The notes below the pieces were generated by a model. It searched no databases, was not told the origin of the DNA, and saw only the letters and a list, made by a program, of their open reading frames with translations. DNA of 7,877 bases from Chloroflexi bacterium RIFCSPLOWO2_02_FULL_71_16 (GTDB lineage: Bacteria; Chloroflexota; Limnocylindria; P2-11E), in assembly GCA_001795345.1 (NCBI GenBank), contig MGON01000017.1:2280-10156 (forward strand). Direction: 5' to 3'. Position 1 is the first letter of the stretch. Each line of letters begins with the position of its first letter. Shown piece by piece: positions 1 through 7,877 of the stretch. The position numbers and the translations under genes are program-made.

Positions 1-692
1 CGGCGACCGGCGGCACCGGCGGCTTCAGCCCGTTCGGCGCGCTGGCGTCGCAGATCGCGCCATCGAACGGCGGCATCGCGCCGGGGATCGTCACCACCGG
101 CGACGCGACGGTCTTCGTCGAGCCGGATCTCGCCACCATCTCCGTCGGGGCCACGGTCCAGGCGGACACGGCCGGCAACGCTCAGGCGCAGCTGGCGGAC
201 AAGGTCGCCAAGATCCTCGCCGCGGCCAAGGCGTTCGGCATACCCGACAGCGACGTCGAGACGTCGAGCTACAGCATCCAGCCCAACTACGTGTACCAGG
301 AGCGCGAGGCTCCTCGCATCAGCGGGTACCAGGCCCAGCAGCTGGTAACGGTCACGCTGCGTGACATCAGCCGGGCCGGGGCCGCGCTCGACGCCCTCGT
401 GCGCGACACGGGCGCGACGAACGCGAACATCGGGTTCTCGCTGGACGACGCCAAGGCCGCGCAGGCCGAGGCGCGCAAGCTCGCCATCGAGGACGCACGC
501 GCCAAGGCGCAGGCCATGGCCGGCGCCGCGGGCGTCGGGCTGGGACGGGTCATCGCCATCAGCGACCAGTCGGTCGGGATCCCGTTCAAGGGACGCATGG
601 AGCTGCAGGTCGGCGCCGCGGCCGACACGCAGATCCCGGTCGGGGACCTCCAGATCGCGGTCCAGGTCCTCATGCAGTTCGAGATCCCCTAG
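1..692 (+). CDS. SIMPL (DUF541, YggE-like) domain protein, 5' end missing
   Basis: The reading frame is open from the left edge (first full codon at 3) to a TAG at 690-692, giving 229 visible residues; the true start is outside the window. The visible N-terminus is a Gly/Ser/Ala-rich linker of about 28 residues, of the kind that follows a signal peptide or membrane anchor. Then comes a pattern typical of SIMPL domains: a GDATVFVEPDLATISVGA strand, a long Ala/Lys helix, a GIPDSDVETSSYSIQPNY segment, and a late helix of Ala/Glu/Lys repeats (DARAKAQAMAGAAGVGLG). Family members are usually periplasmic or extracytoplasmic and have been linked to oxidative stress or to larger envelope assemblies, but the biochemical role is unsettled. 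The gene is convergent with the operon to its right and has no obvious link to it. The family call is fairly firm; the function is not. Confidence 0.85.
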   Translation, partial: ATGGTGGFSPFGALASQIAPSNGGIAPGIVTTGDATVFVEPDLATISVGATVQADTAGNAQAQLADKVAKILAAAKAFGIPDSDVETSSYSIQPNYVYQEREAPRISGYQAQQLVTVTLRDISRAGAALDALVRDTGATNANIGFSLDDAKAAQAEARKLAIEDARAKAQAMAGAAGVGLGRVIAISDQSVGIPFKGRMELQVGAAADTQIPVGDLQIAVQVLMQFEIP

Positions 693-720
693 TCGCAGCG
701 TCGACACGGCTCGCATCGCA

Positions 721-750
721 AGGAGCGCGCGGCGATCGCCGCGCGCTCTT
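721..750. terminator. Palindromic hairpin between convergent genes, likely bidirectional terminator
   Basis: Bases 723-748 form a perfect 26-bp inverted repeat (13-bp arms, almost all G/C, centred on GATC), extended by a G-T and an A-T pair to 721-750. It lies 28 bases after the SIMPL stop codon and ends directly against the meaB stop codon at 751-753, so it serves the 3' ends of both convergent transcripts. The T-runs after the stem are poor: CTCTTCT on the plus strand and CTCCTTGCG on the minus strand. It is therefore not a textbook intrinsic terminator. The fully palindromic stem has no separate loop, so the transcript hairpin would lose a few central pairs. A dyad protein-binding site is a less likely reading. 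Confidence 0.6.
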
Positions 751-1695
751 CTACTCCGCGAGGAGCTCGTCGACCGCGGCATAAGGATCGACCTCGCGCC
801 GCGCGACCCGCTCGACCACGCGCTCGAGGCGATCGCGGCCGATGCGGTCCGCCAGCCGGCGCACCAGCGCCTCGCGCAGGACCGCCTCGACCTCGGCGCG
901 CGCCGCTCCGGCCCGGCGGCGGTCGTGCTCGCCGCTCTCGGCGGCCCAGGCGCGGTGTCGGGCGATCGCGGCAACGAGGTCTTGCAGACCCTCGCCGGTG
1001 GTGGCCGAGGTGCGGACGATGGGCGGCTTCCAGGGGGTCCGGCCCTTCCCGAGCGTGAGCATCTGCGCCAGGTCGCGCGCCGCATCGTCCGCGCCGGGCC
1101 GGTCCGCCTTGTTCACCACGAGCACGTCGGCGATCTCGAGCACGCCCGCCTTGATGGCCTGGATGTCGTCTCCGAGGCCCGGCACCATGACGAGCACGAC
1201 GGTGTCGGCGACGCGCACGACGTCCACCTCCTCCTGCCCCACCCCGACCGTCTCGACGATCACGACGGCGGTGCCGAGCGCGTCGAGGACGGTTACGACC
1301 CGAGCGGTCGTGCGGGAGAGCCCGCCGGCGTGGCCACGGCTGGCCATGCTCCGGATGAACACGCCGTCGTCGAGCGCGCGCTGCTGCATGCGCACGCGGT
1401 CCCCGAGGATCGCCCCTCCGGTGAACGGGCTGGATGGGTCGACCGCGACTACCGCGACCCGCGACCCGTCCTCCCGGTACGCGCCGACGAGCCGCGAGAC
1501 GAGCGTGCTCTTCCCGCCGCCCGGCGGCCCGGTGATCCCGATCACGACCGCACGTCCCGCTTGGGCGTAGGTCTCGCGCAGGATCTCCGCAGCTCCGGGC
1601 TCCTCGTTCTCGACCACCGAGAGGACCCGGCCGAGGGCGCGGCGGTCTCCGGAGCGCGCCCGCTCGAGCAGGGAGGGCGGGGCCGCCGCGGTCAC
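751..1695 (-). CDS. meaB: MeaB/ArgK-family GTPase, chaperone of B12-dependent acyl-CoA mutase
   Basis: This 314-residue protein is a G3E-type P-loop GTPase. Visible motifs are the Walker [10 protein letters not shown] at 56-64, the [15 protein letters not shown] block at about 86-100, a Walker B/switch segment [12 protein letters not shown] at 148-159, and the guanine-specificity motif NKAD at 195-198. A basic helical C-terminus ending in [10 protein letters not shown] matches the dimerisation arm of the family, and the length is normal. MeaB proteins bind adenosylcobalamin mutases, gate cofactor loading and exchange through GTP hydrolysis, and protect the enzyme from inactivation. The start is a GTG whose first bases overlap the TGA of the preceding dehydrogenase gene (GTGA, 1692-1695), implying translational coupling. 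It is the last gene of the operon. Its presence supports a working B12 mutase here but does not reveal which substrate is used. Confidence 0.95.
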   Translation of the reverse strand: MTAAAPPSLLERARSGDRRALGRVLSVVENEEPGAAEILRETYAQAGRAVVIGITGPPGGGKSTLVSRLVGAYREDGSRVAVVAVDPSSPFTGGAILGDRVRMQQRALDDGVFIRSMASRGHAGGLSRTTARVVTVLDALGTAVVIVETVGVGQEEVDVVRVADTVVLVMVPGLGDDIQAIKAGVLEIADVLVVNKADRPGADDAARDLAQMLTLGKGRTPWKPPIVRTSATTGEGLQDLVAAIARHRAWAAESGEHDRRRAGAARAEVEAVLREALVRRLADRIGRDRLERVVERVARREVDPYAAVDELLAE

Positions 1696-2822
1696 GCGCC
1701 CAGGAGCTCGCGCGCGATGACGACCCGCTGGATCTCGCTCGTGCCCTCGCCGATCTCCATGAGGCGAGCGTCGCGGACCATCCGTTCGACGGGCTGGTCG
1801 CGCATGTAGCCGTAGCCGCCGAGGACCTGCAGCGCCGCGTTCGCGGCGCGCGTGCCGGCCTCCGTCGCGTACAGCTTGGCCATCGAAGCCTCGAGGCGGA
1901 AGGGCCGGCCGCTGTCAGCGAGCGCGGCCGCCCGGTGCACCAGGAGACGCGCCGCGTCCAGCTCGGTGCGGGCACGCGCGAGCTTCCAGCGGATCATCTG
2001 GAAGTCGCTGATAGGCCGCCCGAACTGACGCCGCTCCTTCGCGTACGCCGTGGCGACCTCGATGGCCCCGCGGCCGAGCCCGACGCCGATGGCGCCGATC
2101 CCGATCCGGCCGCGGTCCAGCACCTTCTTCACGTCCTCGAAGGCGGTCCCCTCGCCTCCGATGCGGTCGGCCTCCGGCACCTCGCAGCCCTCGAGGAGGA
2201 CCGGCGCCGTGTCCGACGCGTGCAGGCCCATCTTCCGCTCCGGCCGGCCCGCGCGGATGCCCTTGGCGCTCATCGGGATCCCGAAGGCGCAGAGCTTCCG
2301 CTCGGCGCTCGCCGCGATGACGACGGCGAAGCCGGCCAGGTTGGGGTTGGTGATGAACTGCTTCGAGCCGTTCAGGACCCACCCGCCGTCGCGCCGCTCG
2401 GCCCGGGTCCGCGCGGCCGCGGCGTCCGATCCCGACCCGGGCTCCGTGAGCGCCCACGCTCCGAGGCGCTGGCCGGAAGCGAGAGGCGGAAGCCAGCGCC
2501 GCTTCTGCTCTTCCGAGGCGGCGACGAGAAGGTGGCCGATGCAGAGCGAGTTGTGCGCGGCGACGGTCAGCGCGACGCTGCCGTCGGCGGCCGCGAGCTC
2601 CTCCATGACGAGCGCGATCGCCAGTGCATCGAGCCCGGCGCCGCCGTGCTCGGCCGGGACGGCGAGCCCCAGTAGCCCGAGGCGCGCCAGCTCCGGGACG
2701 ATCTCCGTCGGGAACTTGCCCGCCTCGCTCCACGCGGCCGCGTTCGGGGCGATGCGCTCGCGCGCGAACGCGCGGACGGCATCGCGCACGAGTAGCTGGT
2801 CCTCGCGGTAGCGAAGGTCCAG
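1692..2822 (-). CDS. Acyl-CoA dehydrogenase 1 (probable CTG start; GTG at 2789 is the alternative)
   Basis: This is a FAD-dependent acyl-CoA dehydrogenase that introduces an alpha,beta double bond into a short acyl-CoA and passes electrons to ETF. From CTG at 2820-2822 it has 376 residues, close to the usual 380. The FAD/substrate segment LTEPGSGSD lies at 125-133, [11 protein letters not shown] at about 265-275, GGYGYMR at 335-341 and [11 protein letters not shown] at 356-366, with Glu359 at the position of the medium-chain enzyme's catalytic base. The first standard start, GTG at 2787-2789, gives 365 residues and cuts off the opening helix: the 11 codons upstream read [11 protein letters not shown] and continue into VRDAVRAF, just like the family N-terminus. 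A GGGG run 6 bases before CTG is a weak ribosome site; GAGGA lies 10 bases before GTG. The substrate cannot be read from sequence; context suggests isobutyryl-, butyryl- or a related acyl-CoA. The 3' end overlaps meaB by 4 bases. Confidence 0.92.
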   Translation of the reverse strand: MDLRYREDQLLVRDAVRAFARERIAPNAAAWSEAGKFPTEIVPELARLGLLGLAVPAEHGGAGLDALAIALVMEELAAADGSVALTVAAHNSLCIGHLLVAASEEQKRRWLPPLASGQRLGAWALTEPGSGSDAAAARTRAERRDGGWVLNGSKQFITNPNLAGFAVVIAASAERKLCAFGIPMSAKGIRAGRPERKMGLHASDTAPVLLEGCEVPEADRIGGEGTAFEDVKKVLDRGRIGIGAIGVGLGRGAIEVATAYAKERRQFGRPISDFQMIRWKLARARTELDAARLLVHRAAALADSGRPFRLEASMAKLYATEAGTRAANAALQVLGGYGYMRDQPVERMVRDARLMEIGEGTSEIQRVVIARELLGA

Positions 2823-3203
2823 CTATAGCCCCAGCCGCTTGCCGAATTCCTGGGCCTCCGGCATCTCGCGCGCGAGCGAGTCCGCGATGGCGTCGTCGCT
2901 CTTCACGAGCGCCTCGTCTGCCGCATAGGTGAGCTTTCGCGCGGCGAGGATCCGCTGATGCTGCTCGCTTCCGAGCGACATGAATGCCTTCATCCGCTCT
3001 CGCGTGAGGCGGCGGCGCTCGGGCTCAGGCAGCTGCGAAAGCTCACGCATCTGCGGCAGGAGCGCTCCCGCCCGCGCAACGTCGGTCGGGATGGCCGCGA
3101 GCAACGCGAACCGCTGCTTCCACCATTCGAGCACCTCCGCGTCGCTCTTGCCTTTCACGCTCGTCAGCCCCGCGTCGACGGGGCGATCCTCGACCTTCGC
3201 CAT
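2823..3203 (-). CDS. Uncharacterised 126-residue helical protein in mutase operon
   Basis: I do not recognise this family. The protein has 126 residues, is rich in Glu, Arg, Leu and Ala, and looks wholly helical and cytoplasmic, with no signal peptide, membrane segment or cysteine. Visible features are a short charged N-terminus, an EVLEWWKQRFALLAAIP segment at about 25-39, a run LPEPERRRLTRERMKAFMSL at about 58-77, and an acidic helix ending in QEFGKRLGL. The frame is open further upstream, but the ATG at 3201-3203 is clearly the start: it has an ideal AAGGAGG seven bases ahead and lies 19 bases after the small mutase subunit's stop. Its TAG (2823-2825) is followed without a gap, in the same frame, by the probable CTG start of the dehydrogenase. 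Its position suggests an accessory role in the mutase/dehydrogenase module, which is inference only. Confidence 0.82.
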   Translation of the reverse strand: MAKVEDRPVDAGLTSVKGKSDAEVLEWWKQRFALLAAIPTDVARAGALLPQMRELSQLPEPERRRLTRERMKAFMSLGSEQHQRILAARKLTYAADEALVKSDDAIADSLAREMPEAQEFGKRLGL

Positions 3204-3210
3204 TCCTGGA

Positions 3211-3217
3211 CCTCCTT
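3211..3217 (-). promoter_or_regulatory. Ribosome binding site of the 126-residue protein
   Basis: The minus strand reads AAGGAGG with exactly seven bases to the ATG at 3203, the best Shine-Dalgarno motif in the window. It sits in the 19-base gap after the small mutase subunit and decides the start, because the frame is otherwise open up to at least 3323. Confidence 0.8.
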
Positions 3218-3222
3218 GCCGT

Positions 3223-3642
3223 CTAGGGCGCCACCGGCGTCCCGCGACGCTCGGCCACCGCGCCGCGCACGTAGGTGACGATCTCCTCGAGCGAAGAGCC
3301 CGGCTGGAACACGCGCTCGACACCGTGCCCCCGCAGGAACGCGACGTCGTCCTCGGGGATGATCCCGCCGCCGAAGAGCAGCACGTCGTCCATCCCTCGC
3401 TCCGTCATGAGCTCGCGGATCCGCGGGAAGATGAAGTTGTGCGCTCCCGAGAGGAGCGACACGCCCACGGCGTCGGCGTCCTCCTGCGCGGCCGTCTCGA
3501 CGACCTGCTCGGGCGTCTGGTGCACCCCCGTGTAGATCACTTCCATGCCCGCGTCTCGCAGCGCGCGTGCCACGACCTTCGCGCCGCGATCGTGGCCATC
3601 GAGGCCCGCCTTGGCCACGACCACGCGGATCGGCCGCTTCAC
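3223..3642 (-). CDS. Acyl-CoA mutase small subunit, B12-binding domain (IcmB-like)
   Basis: This 139-residue protein is a stand-alone cobalamin-binding domain. It carries the full base-off/His-on signature: DGHDRG at 15-20, where His17 is the lower axial cobalt ligand, then SLL at 62-64 and GGG at 91-93. It would pair with the separately encoded large subunit to form the adenosylcobalamin-dependent mutase; the length matches stand-alone IcmB-type subunits rather than the fused C-terminal domain of single-chain methylmalonyl-CoA mutases. The start is GTG at 3640-3642, overlapping the TGA of the DinB-type gene (GTGA, 3639-3642), with GGGGAG eight bases ahead. The domain alone does not separate isobutyryl- from methylmalonyl-CoA mutase; the isobutyryl assignment rests on the large subunit. 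The gene is parted from its partner by the DinB-type gene, an unusual arrangement. Confidence 0.93.
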   Translation of the reverse strand: MKRPIRVVVAKAGLDGHDRGAKVVARALRDAGMEVIYTGVHQTPEQVVETAAQEDADAVGVSLLSGAHNFIFPRIRELMTERGMDDVLLFGGGIIPEDDVAFLRGHGVERVFQPGSSLEEIVTYVRGAVAERRGTPVAP

Positions 3643-4584
3643 GGCTGGAACTCCCCGCCGTGCTCCTCCCAGTGGAGGATCGTGCGCACCGACACCATGA
3701 GGGCGATCCGCGGGTTTCGGGCCTCGTCGGCGCTGAGCCCGAGGACCGCCTCGCGCATGCGGCGGTACGAGGTGTCGAGCTCGTCGAGCATCGCCTCCGG
3801 CCCGACGAGCGCGCGGCTCGCGACGGAGCGGGCGTTGTATTCGTCGATCTCCCGCTGCGACGCGATCGGCTTGTGGGTCCCCGCGCGGATGGCCTCGATC
3901 CGCCGCGGGACGTCCTCGAGCCAGCCGACGACGTGGGCCACCAGGTCCTTGTACGTCCAGCCGATGGAGGTGCGCTCGCCAAGGCCGGCGCGGCCCAGGT
4001 GCCGCACGCGCTCGCGGAAGCGCCGCCAGTCCATGTCGATGCGCGCCGCGAGCGCCTCGCCGGTCGCGGGCACGACCACGGCGAGCTCGGCCTCGTGCTC
4101 CGGATAGTGGCCGAAGGAGTCGCCCTCGACGACGGCGTAGGCAAAGCTGCGGCCTTCCTCGACGTGCGCCGAGACCTGCTCGTCGCTCAGCGCTGCAACG
4201 ACCTCGCGGAGCCGGGCGAAGCTGCCGTCCAGCTTGGTGAAAAGCACGTGCCGGTCGTCACGCAGGCTCGCCGCCCCGATGGCGGCGTTGAAGCGGTCCA
4301 TGTCCCACTCGCCTAGGAGCGCCTCGCGGTCCTCGGCCGCCAGGCCGAGCGCCTTGAACAGCGCATCCGTCGCGTCGCGATCGGCGTCGGCCGGCTCGGT
4401 CTGGCCGGTGGCGCGGAAGTCCCGGAGGCGGCGCGCCGCCAGCTCGTGCCACGCGGCCACGTGCCCGAGCATCTGGCGGTAGGTCCAGCCCGAGGACGTC
4501 TTCTCGTCGAGCTGCTCGTCGGTGAGCGTCCCGGCGGCGATCCGGAAGGCCGGCCAGGCGGCGGTCATACGCGCTACCAGCTCC

Positions 4585-6255
<1,671 letters not shown>

Positions 6256-6262
6256 GCTCCCA

Positions 6263-6276
6263 CCCTATGCCCTATG
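6263..6276. repeat. 7-bp tandem duplication between dehydrogenase 2 and mutase genes
   Basis: CCCTATG occurs twice in direct tandem. On the minus strand this gives two successive TAG triplets: the one at 6272-6274 is the stop of acyl-CoA dehydrogenase 2, and the one at 6265-6267 is in frame with the mutase and blocks any start upstream of GTG 6255. It is probably a slippage duplication that lengthened the spacer; two copies could also arise by chance. Confidence 0.5.
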
Positions 6277-7426
6277 CAGCCCGGAGCGCTCTCGCGATGA
6301 CGAGCCGCTGCACCTCGCTGGTCCCCTCGTAGATCGTCGTGGCCCGCGCGTCGCGCGCGAACCGCTCGACCTCGCTCTCCCGCATGTAGCCGTAGCCGCC
6401 CAGCAGCTGGACCGCGGTGTGCGTCGCGCGCTGCGCCATCTCGCTGGCGTAGAGCTTGGCCTCCGAGGCCTCCTTGGTGAACGGCCGGCCCTGGTCCTTG
6501 AGCCACGCCGCGCGCAGCGCGAGGAGGCGCGCGGCGTCGGTCTCGGTGCGCGCCCGCGCGATCATGTGGCGGAGGGCCTGGAACGACGCCAGGGTGCGGC
6601 CGAACTGCCGGCGCTGGCGCACGTAGCGCTCCGCGCGCTCGAGCGCGCCGCGCGCGATGCCCACGGCCTGCGCCGCGATGCCGATGCGGCCGCCGTCGAG
6701 GCCGGCCATGGCCACGGCGCCGAAGCCGCGGCCCTCCGGCCCAAGGAGCGCTCCGGCGTCGACGTGAACGTCCTCGAGGGTGAGCGAGCTCGTGTCCGAG
6801 GCGTGCAGGCCCATCTTCCGCTCCGCGCGGCCGATGACGACGCCGGCGGCGTCCGTCGGCACGAGGAACGCGCTGATGCCGGCGTGCGGACGCTCGGGAT
6901 CGGCCTCCCCCGATCGCGCGAGGACGATCACCACCGGCGCGTAGCGAAGGTTCGTCACGAACATCTTCCGGCCGCCGAGGATCCAGCCCCCGCCGTCGCG
7001 CCGCGCGGTCGTACGCAGTGCCGCGGCGTCCGACCCGGACCCGGGCTCGGTGAGCGCGAACGCGCCGAGGCCCGAGCCATCCATGAGCGGCGGCAGCCAC
7101 CTCCGCTTCTGCTCGGCCGTGCCCAGGCGCACCAGCGTCCCCTCGGTGATGCCGCTGTTCACCGATACGCCCACGGCCAGCGAGGGCCACACGGCGGCGA
7201 GCTCCTCGAGGACCAGCGCGAACGCGACGCTGCTCGCGCCGAGGCCGCCGTCCTTCTCCGGGACCGTCATCCCGAGCACGCCGAGCCGGCCGACCTCGGC
7301 GATGACCTCGCGCGGGATCGTCCCCTCCTCCTCGGCCGCGGCGACGCGCGGGCCGAGGTCGCGCGCGAAGGTCGCCACGGCCTCGGCGAGCGCGCGCTCC
7401 TCGTCCCCCGGGACGGGAACGATCAT
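6272..7426 (-). CDS. Acyl-CoA dehydrogenase 2
   Basis: This 384-residue FAD enzyme has the normal family length. Motifs are LTEPGSGSD at 125-133, a [13 protein letters not shown] block near 203-215, [11 protein letters not shown] at about 273-283, [19 protein letters not shown] at 343-361 and [10 protein letters not shown] at 365-374, with Glu367 as the probable catalytic base. It would oxidise a short or branched acyl-CoA to the 2-enoyl-CoA and hand electrons to the ETF encoded just upstream. The ATG at 7424-7426 overlaps the etfA stop as ATGA (7423-7426), which fixes the start although the frame is open further up. It is clearly paralogous to acyl-CoA dehydrogenase 1, with long shared stretches in the C-terminal half, but the two are too different to be a recent copy and probably act on different substrates. 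Sixteen bases separate its stop from the mutase start. Confidence 0.94.
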   Translation of the reverse strand: MIVPVPGDEERALAEAVATFARDLGPRVAAAEEEGTIPREVIAEVGRLGVLGMTVPEKDGGLGASSVAFALVLEELAAVWPSLAVGVSVNSGITEGTLVRLGTAEQKRRWLPPLMDGSGLGAFALTEPGSGSDAAALRTTARRDGGGWILGGRKMFVTNLRYAPVVIVLARSGEADPERPHAGISAFLVPTDAAGVVIGRAERKMGLHASDTSSLTLEDVHVDAGALLGPEGRGFGAVAMAGLDGGRIGIAAQAVGIARGALERAERYVRQRRQFGRTLASFQALRHMIARARTETDAARLLALRAAWLKDQGRPFTKEASEAKLYASEMAQRATHTAVQLLGGYGYMRESEVERFARDARATTIYEGTSEVQRLVIARALRAA

Positions 7427-7877
7427 CCCCCGGCCTTCGCCTTTCGCACCTCTTCGATGAACGCGGGGAGGAACTCGAAGAGGTCGGCGACGACCCCGTA
7501 GTCGCACACCTTGAAGATGTCCGCGTCGGGATCCTTGTTGACGGCGACGATCACCTTGCTCGACGTCATCCCGGCCAGGTGCTGGATCGCCCCCGAGATG
7601 CCGAGCGCGATGTAGAGGTCGGGCGTCACCGTGCGGCCGGTCTGTCCGACCTGCTCCTCGTTGGGCCGCCACCCGGCGTCGGTCACCGCGCGCGACGCGC
7701 CGAGCGCGGCGCCGAAGAGGTCGGCCAGCTCCTCGACGAGCTTCCAGTTCTCCGGACCGCGGAGGCCGCGGCCCCCCGAGACGACGACCCGCGCCTCGGC
7801 GAGCGGCACGCGCCCGGTCGACTCGGCCGTCGGCTCGAAGCGCTGGAACGCCAGAGCCTCCGCGCCCGCGTCGCCGG
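7423..7877 (-). CDS. etfA: Electron transfer flavoprotein alpha subunit, C-terminal part (5' end beyond window)
   Basis: About 150 residues are visible and the frame runs off the right edge, so the N-terminal domain is missing; an internal GTG at 7809 is not the start. The fragment is the FAD-binding domain II of Etf[40 protein letters not shown], then the signature [17 protein letters not shown] and [24 protein letters not shown], followed by a short [12 protein letters not shown] tail. With EtfB it takes electrons from acyl-CoA dehydrogenases and passes them to the membrane quinone pool through an ETF dehydrogenase. EtfB would be expected just outside the window. The TGA overlaps the ATG of acyl-CoA dehydrogenase 2, so the two are translationally coupled. 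The family call is secure. Confidence 0.95.
   Translation of the reverse strand, partial: GDAGAEALAFQRFEPTAESTGRVPLAEARVVVSGGRGLRGPENWKLVEELADLFGAALGASRAVTDAGWRPNEEQVGQTGRTVTPDLYIALGISGAIQHLAGMTSSKVIVAVNKDPDADIFKVCDYGVVADLFEFLPAFIEEVRKAKAGG

Noticed and set aside
361..1809. Plus-strand open frame running from the SIMPL gene across the palindrome and opposite meaB
   Set aside because: It overlaps two clear genes in the wrong frame and crosses the convergent 3' ends; the sequence is Arg/Ser-rich without motifs.
689..1975. Alternative minus-strand frame over meaB
   Set aside because: It is a shifted frame of meaB and the end of dehydrogenase 1, full of Arg/Ala/Gly runs, whereas the meaB frame has all GTPase motifs.
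3204..3323. Upstream extension of the 126-residue protein to 3323
   Set aside because: The extra 40 residues are Arg/Ser-rich shadow sequence of the B12-binding gene, and the ideal ribosome site marks ATG 3203.
7427..7672. Upstream extension of acyl-CoA dehydrogenase 2 to 7672
   Set aside because: The added residues are a shifted reading of etfA, while the ATGA overlap at 7423-7426 and the family length fix the start at 7426.

Overview
This is a gene-dense, very GC-rich bacterial window with strong G/C third-position bias and no mobile element, CRISPR array, tRNA or rRNA that I can see. GTG starts, Shine-Dalgarno motifs and 4-base stop/start overlaps fit a high-GC bacterium such as a soil actinobacterial, chloroflexotal or similar lineage. 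I cannot fix the phylum from the sequence.

Layout. A plus-strand gene enters from the left edge and ends at 692: the C-terminal part of a SIMPL (DUF541, YggE-like) protein. Then comes a 26-bp perfect palindrome (723-748), a likely two-way terminator between convergent genes. Everything from 751 to the right edge is on the minus strand and reads right to left as one tight operon: etfA (partial, C-terminal FAD domain) > acyl-CoA dehydrogenase 2 > B12-dependent acyl-CoA mutase large subunit > tandem-DinB-domain protein > mutase small (B12-binding) subunit > 126-residue unknown protein > acyl-CoA dehydrogenase 1 > meaB. Neighbours overlap by 4 bases (ATGA or GTGA) three times, by 32 bases once, and are otherwise 0 to 19 bases apart. 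The operon promoter must lie beyond the right edge.

How the genes fit together. The two mutase subunits would form an adenosylcobalamin enzyme that rearranges the carbon skeleton of a short acyl-CoA, and MeaB is the GTPase that guards and loads such mutases. The two acyl-CoA dehydrogenases would oxidise the acyl-CoA on either side of the rearrangement and pass electrons to the ETF. The large subunit carries Phe86 and Gln204 at the two positions where methylmalonyl-CoA mutases have Tyr and Arg. This Phe/Gln pair is that of isobutyryl-CoA mutase, so the operon looks like a butyryl-/isobutyryl-CoA (branched-chain or short-chain acyl-CoA) module rather than a propionate/methylmalonyl one.

The least explained parts are the two extra genes threaded through the mutase module: a duplicated DinB (DfsB/ClbS-like) protein with two complete histidine triads, placed between the mutase subunits, and a small helical protein of unknown function. 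The latter ends in a TAG that directly abuts, in the same frame, the apparent CTG start of acyl-CoA dehydrogenase 1.
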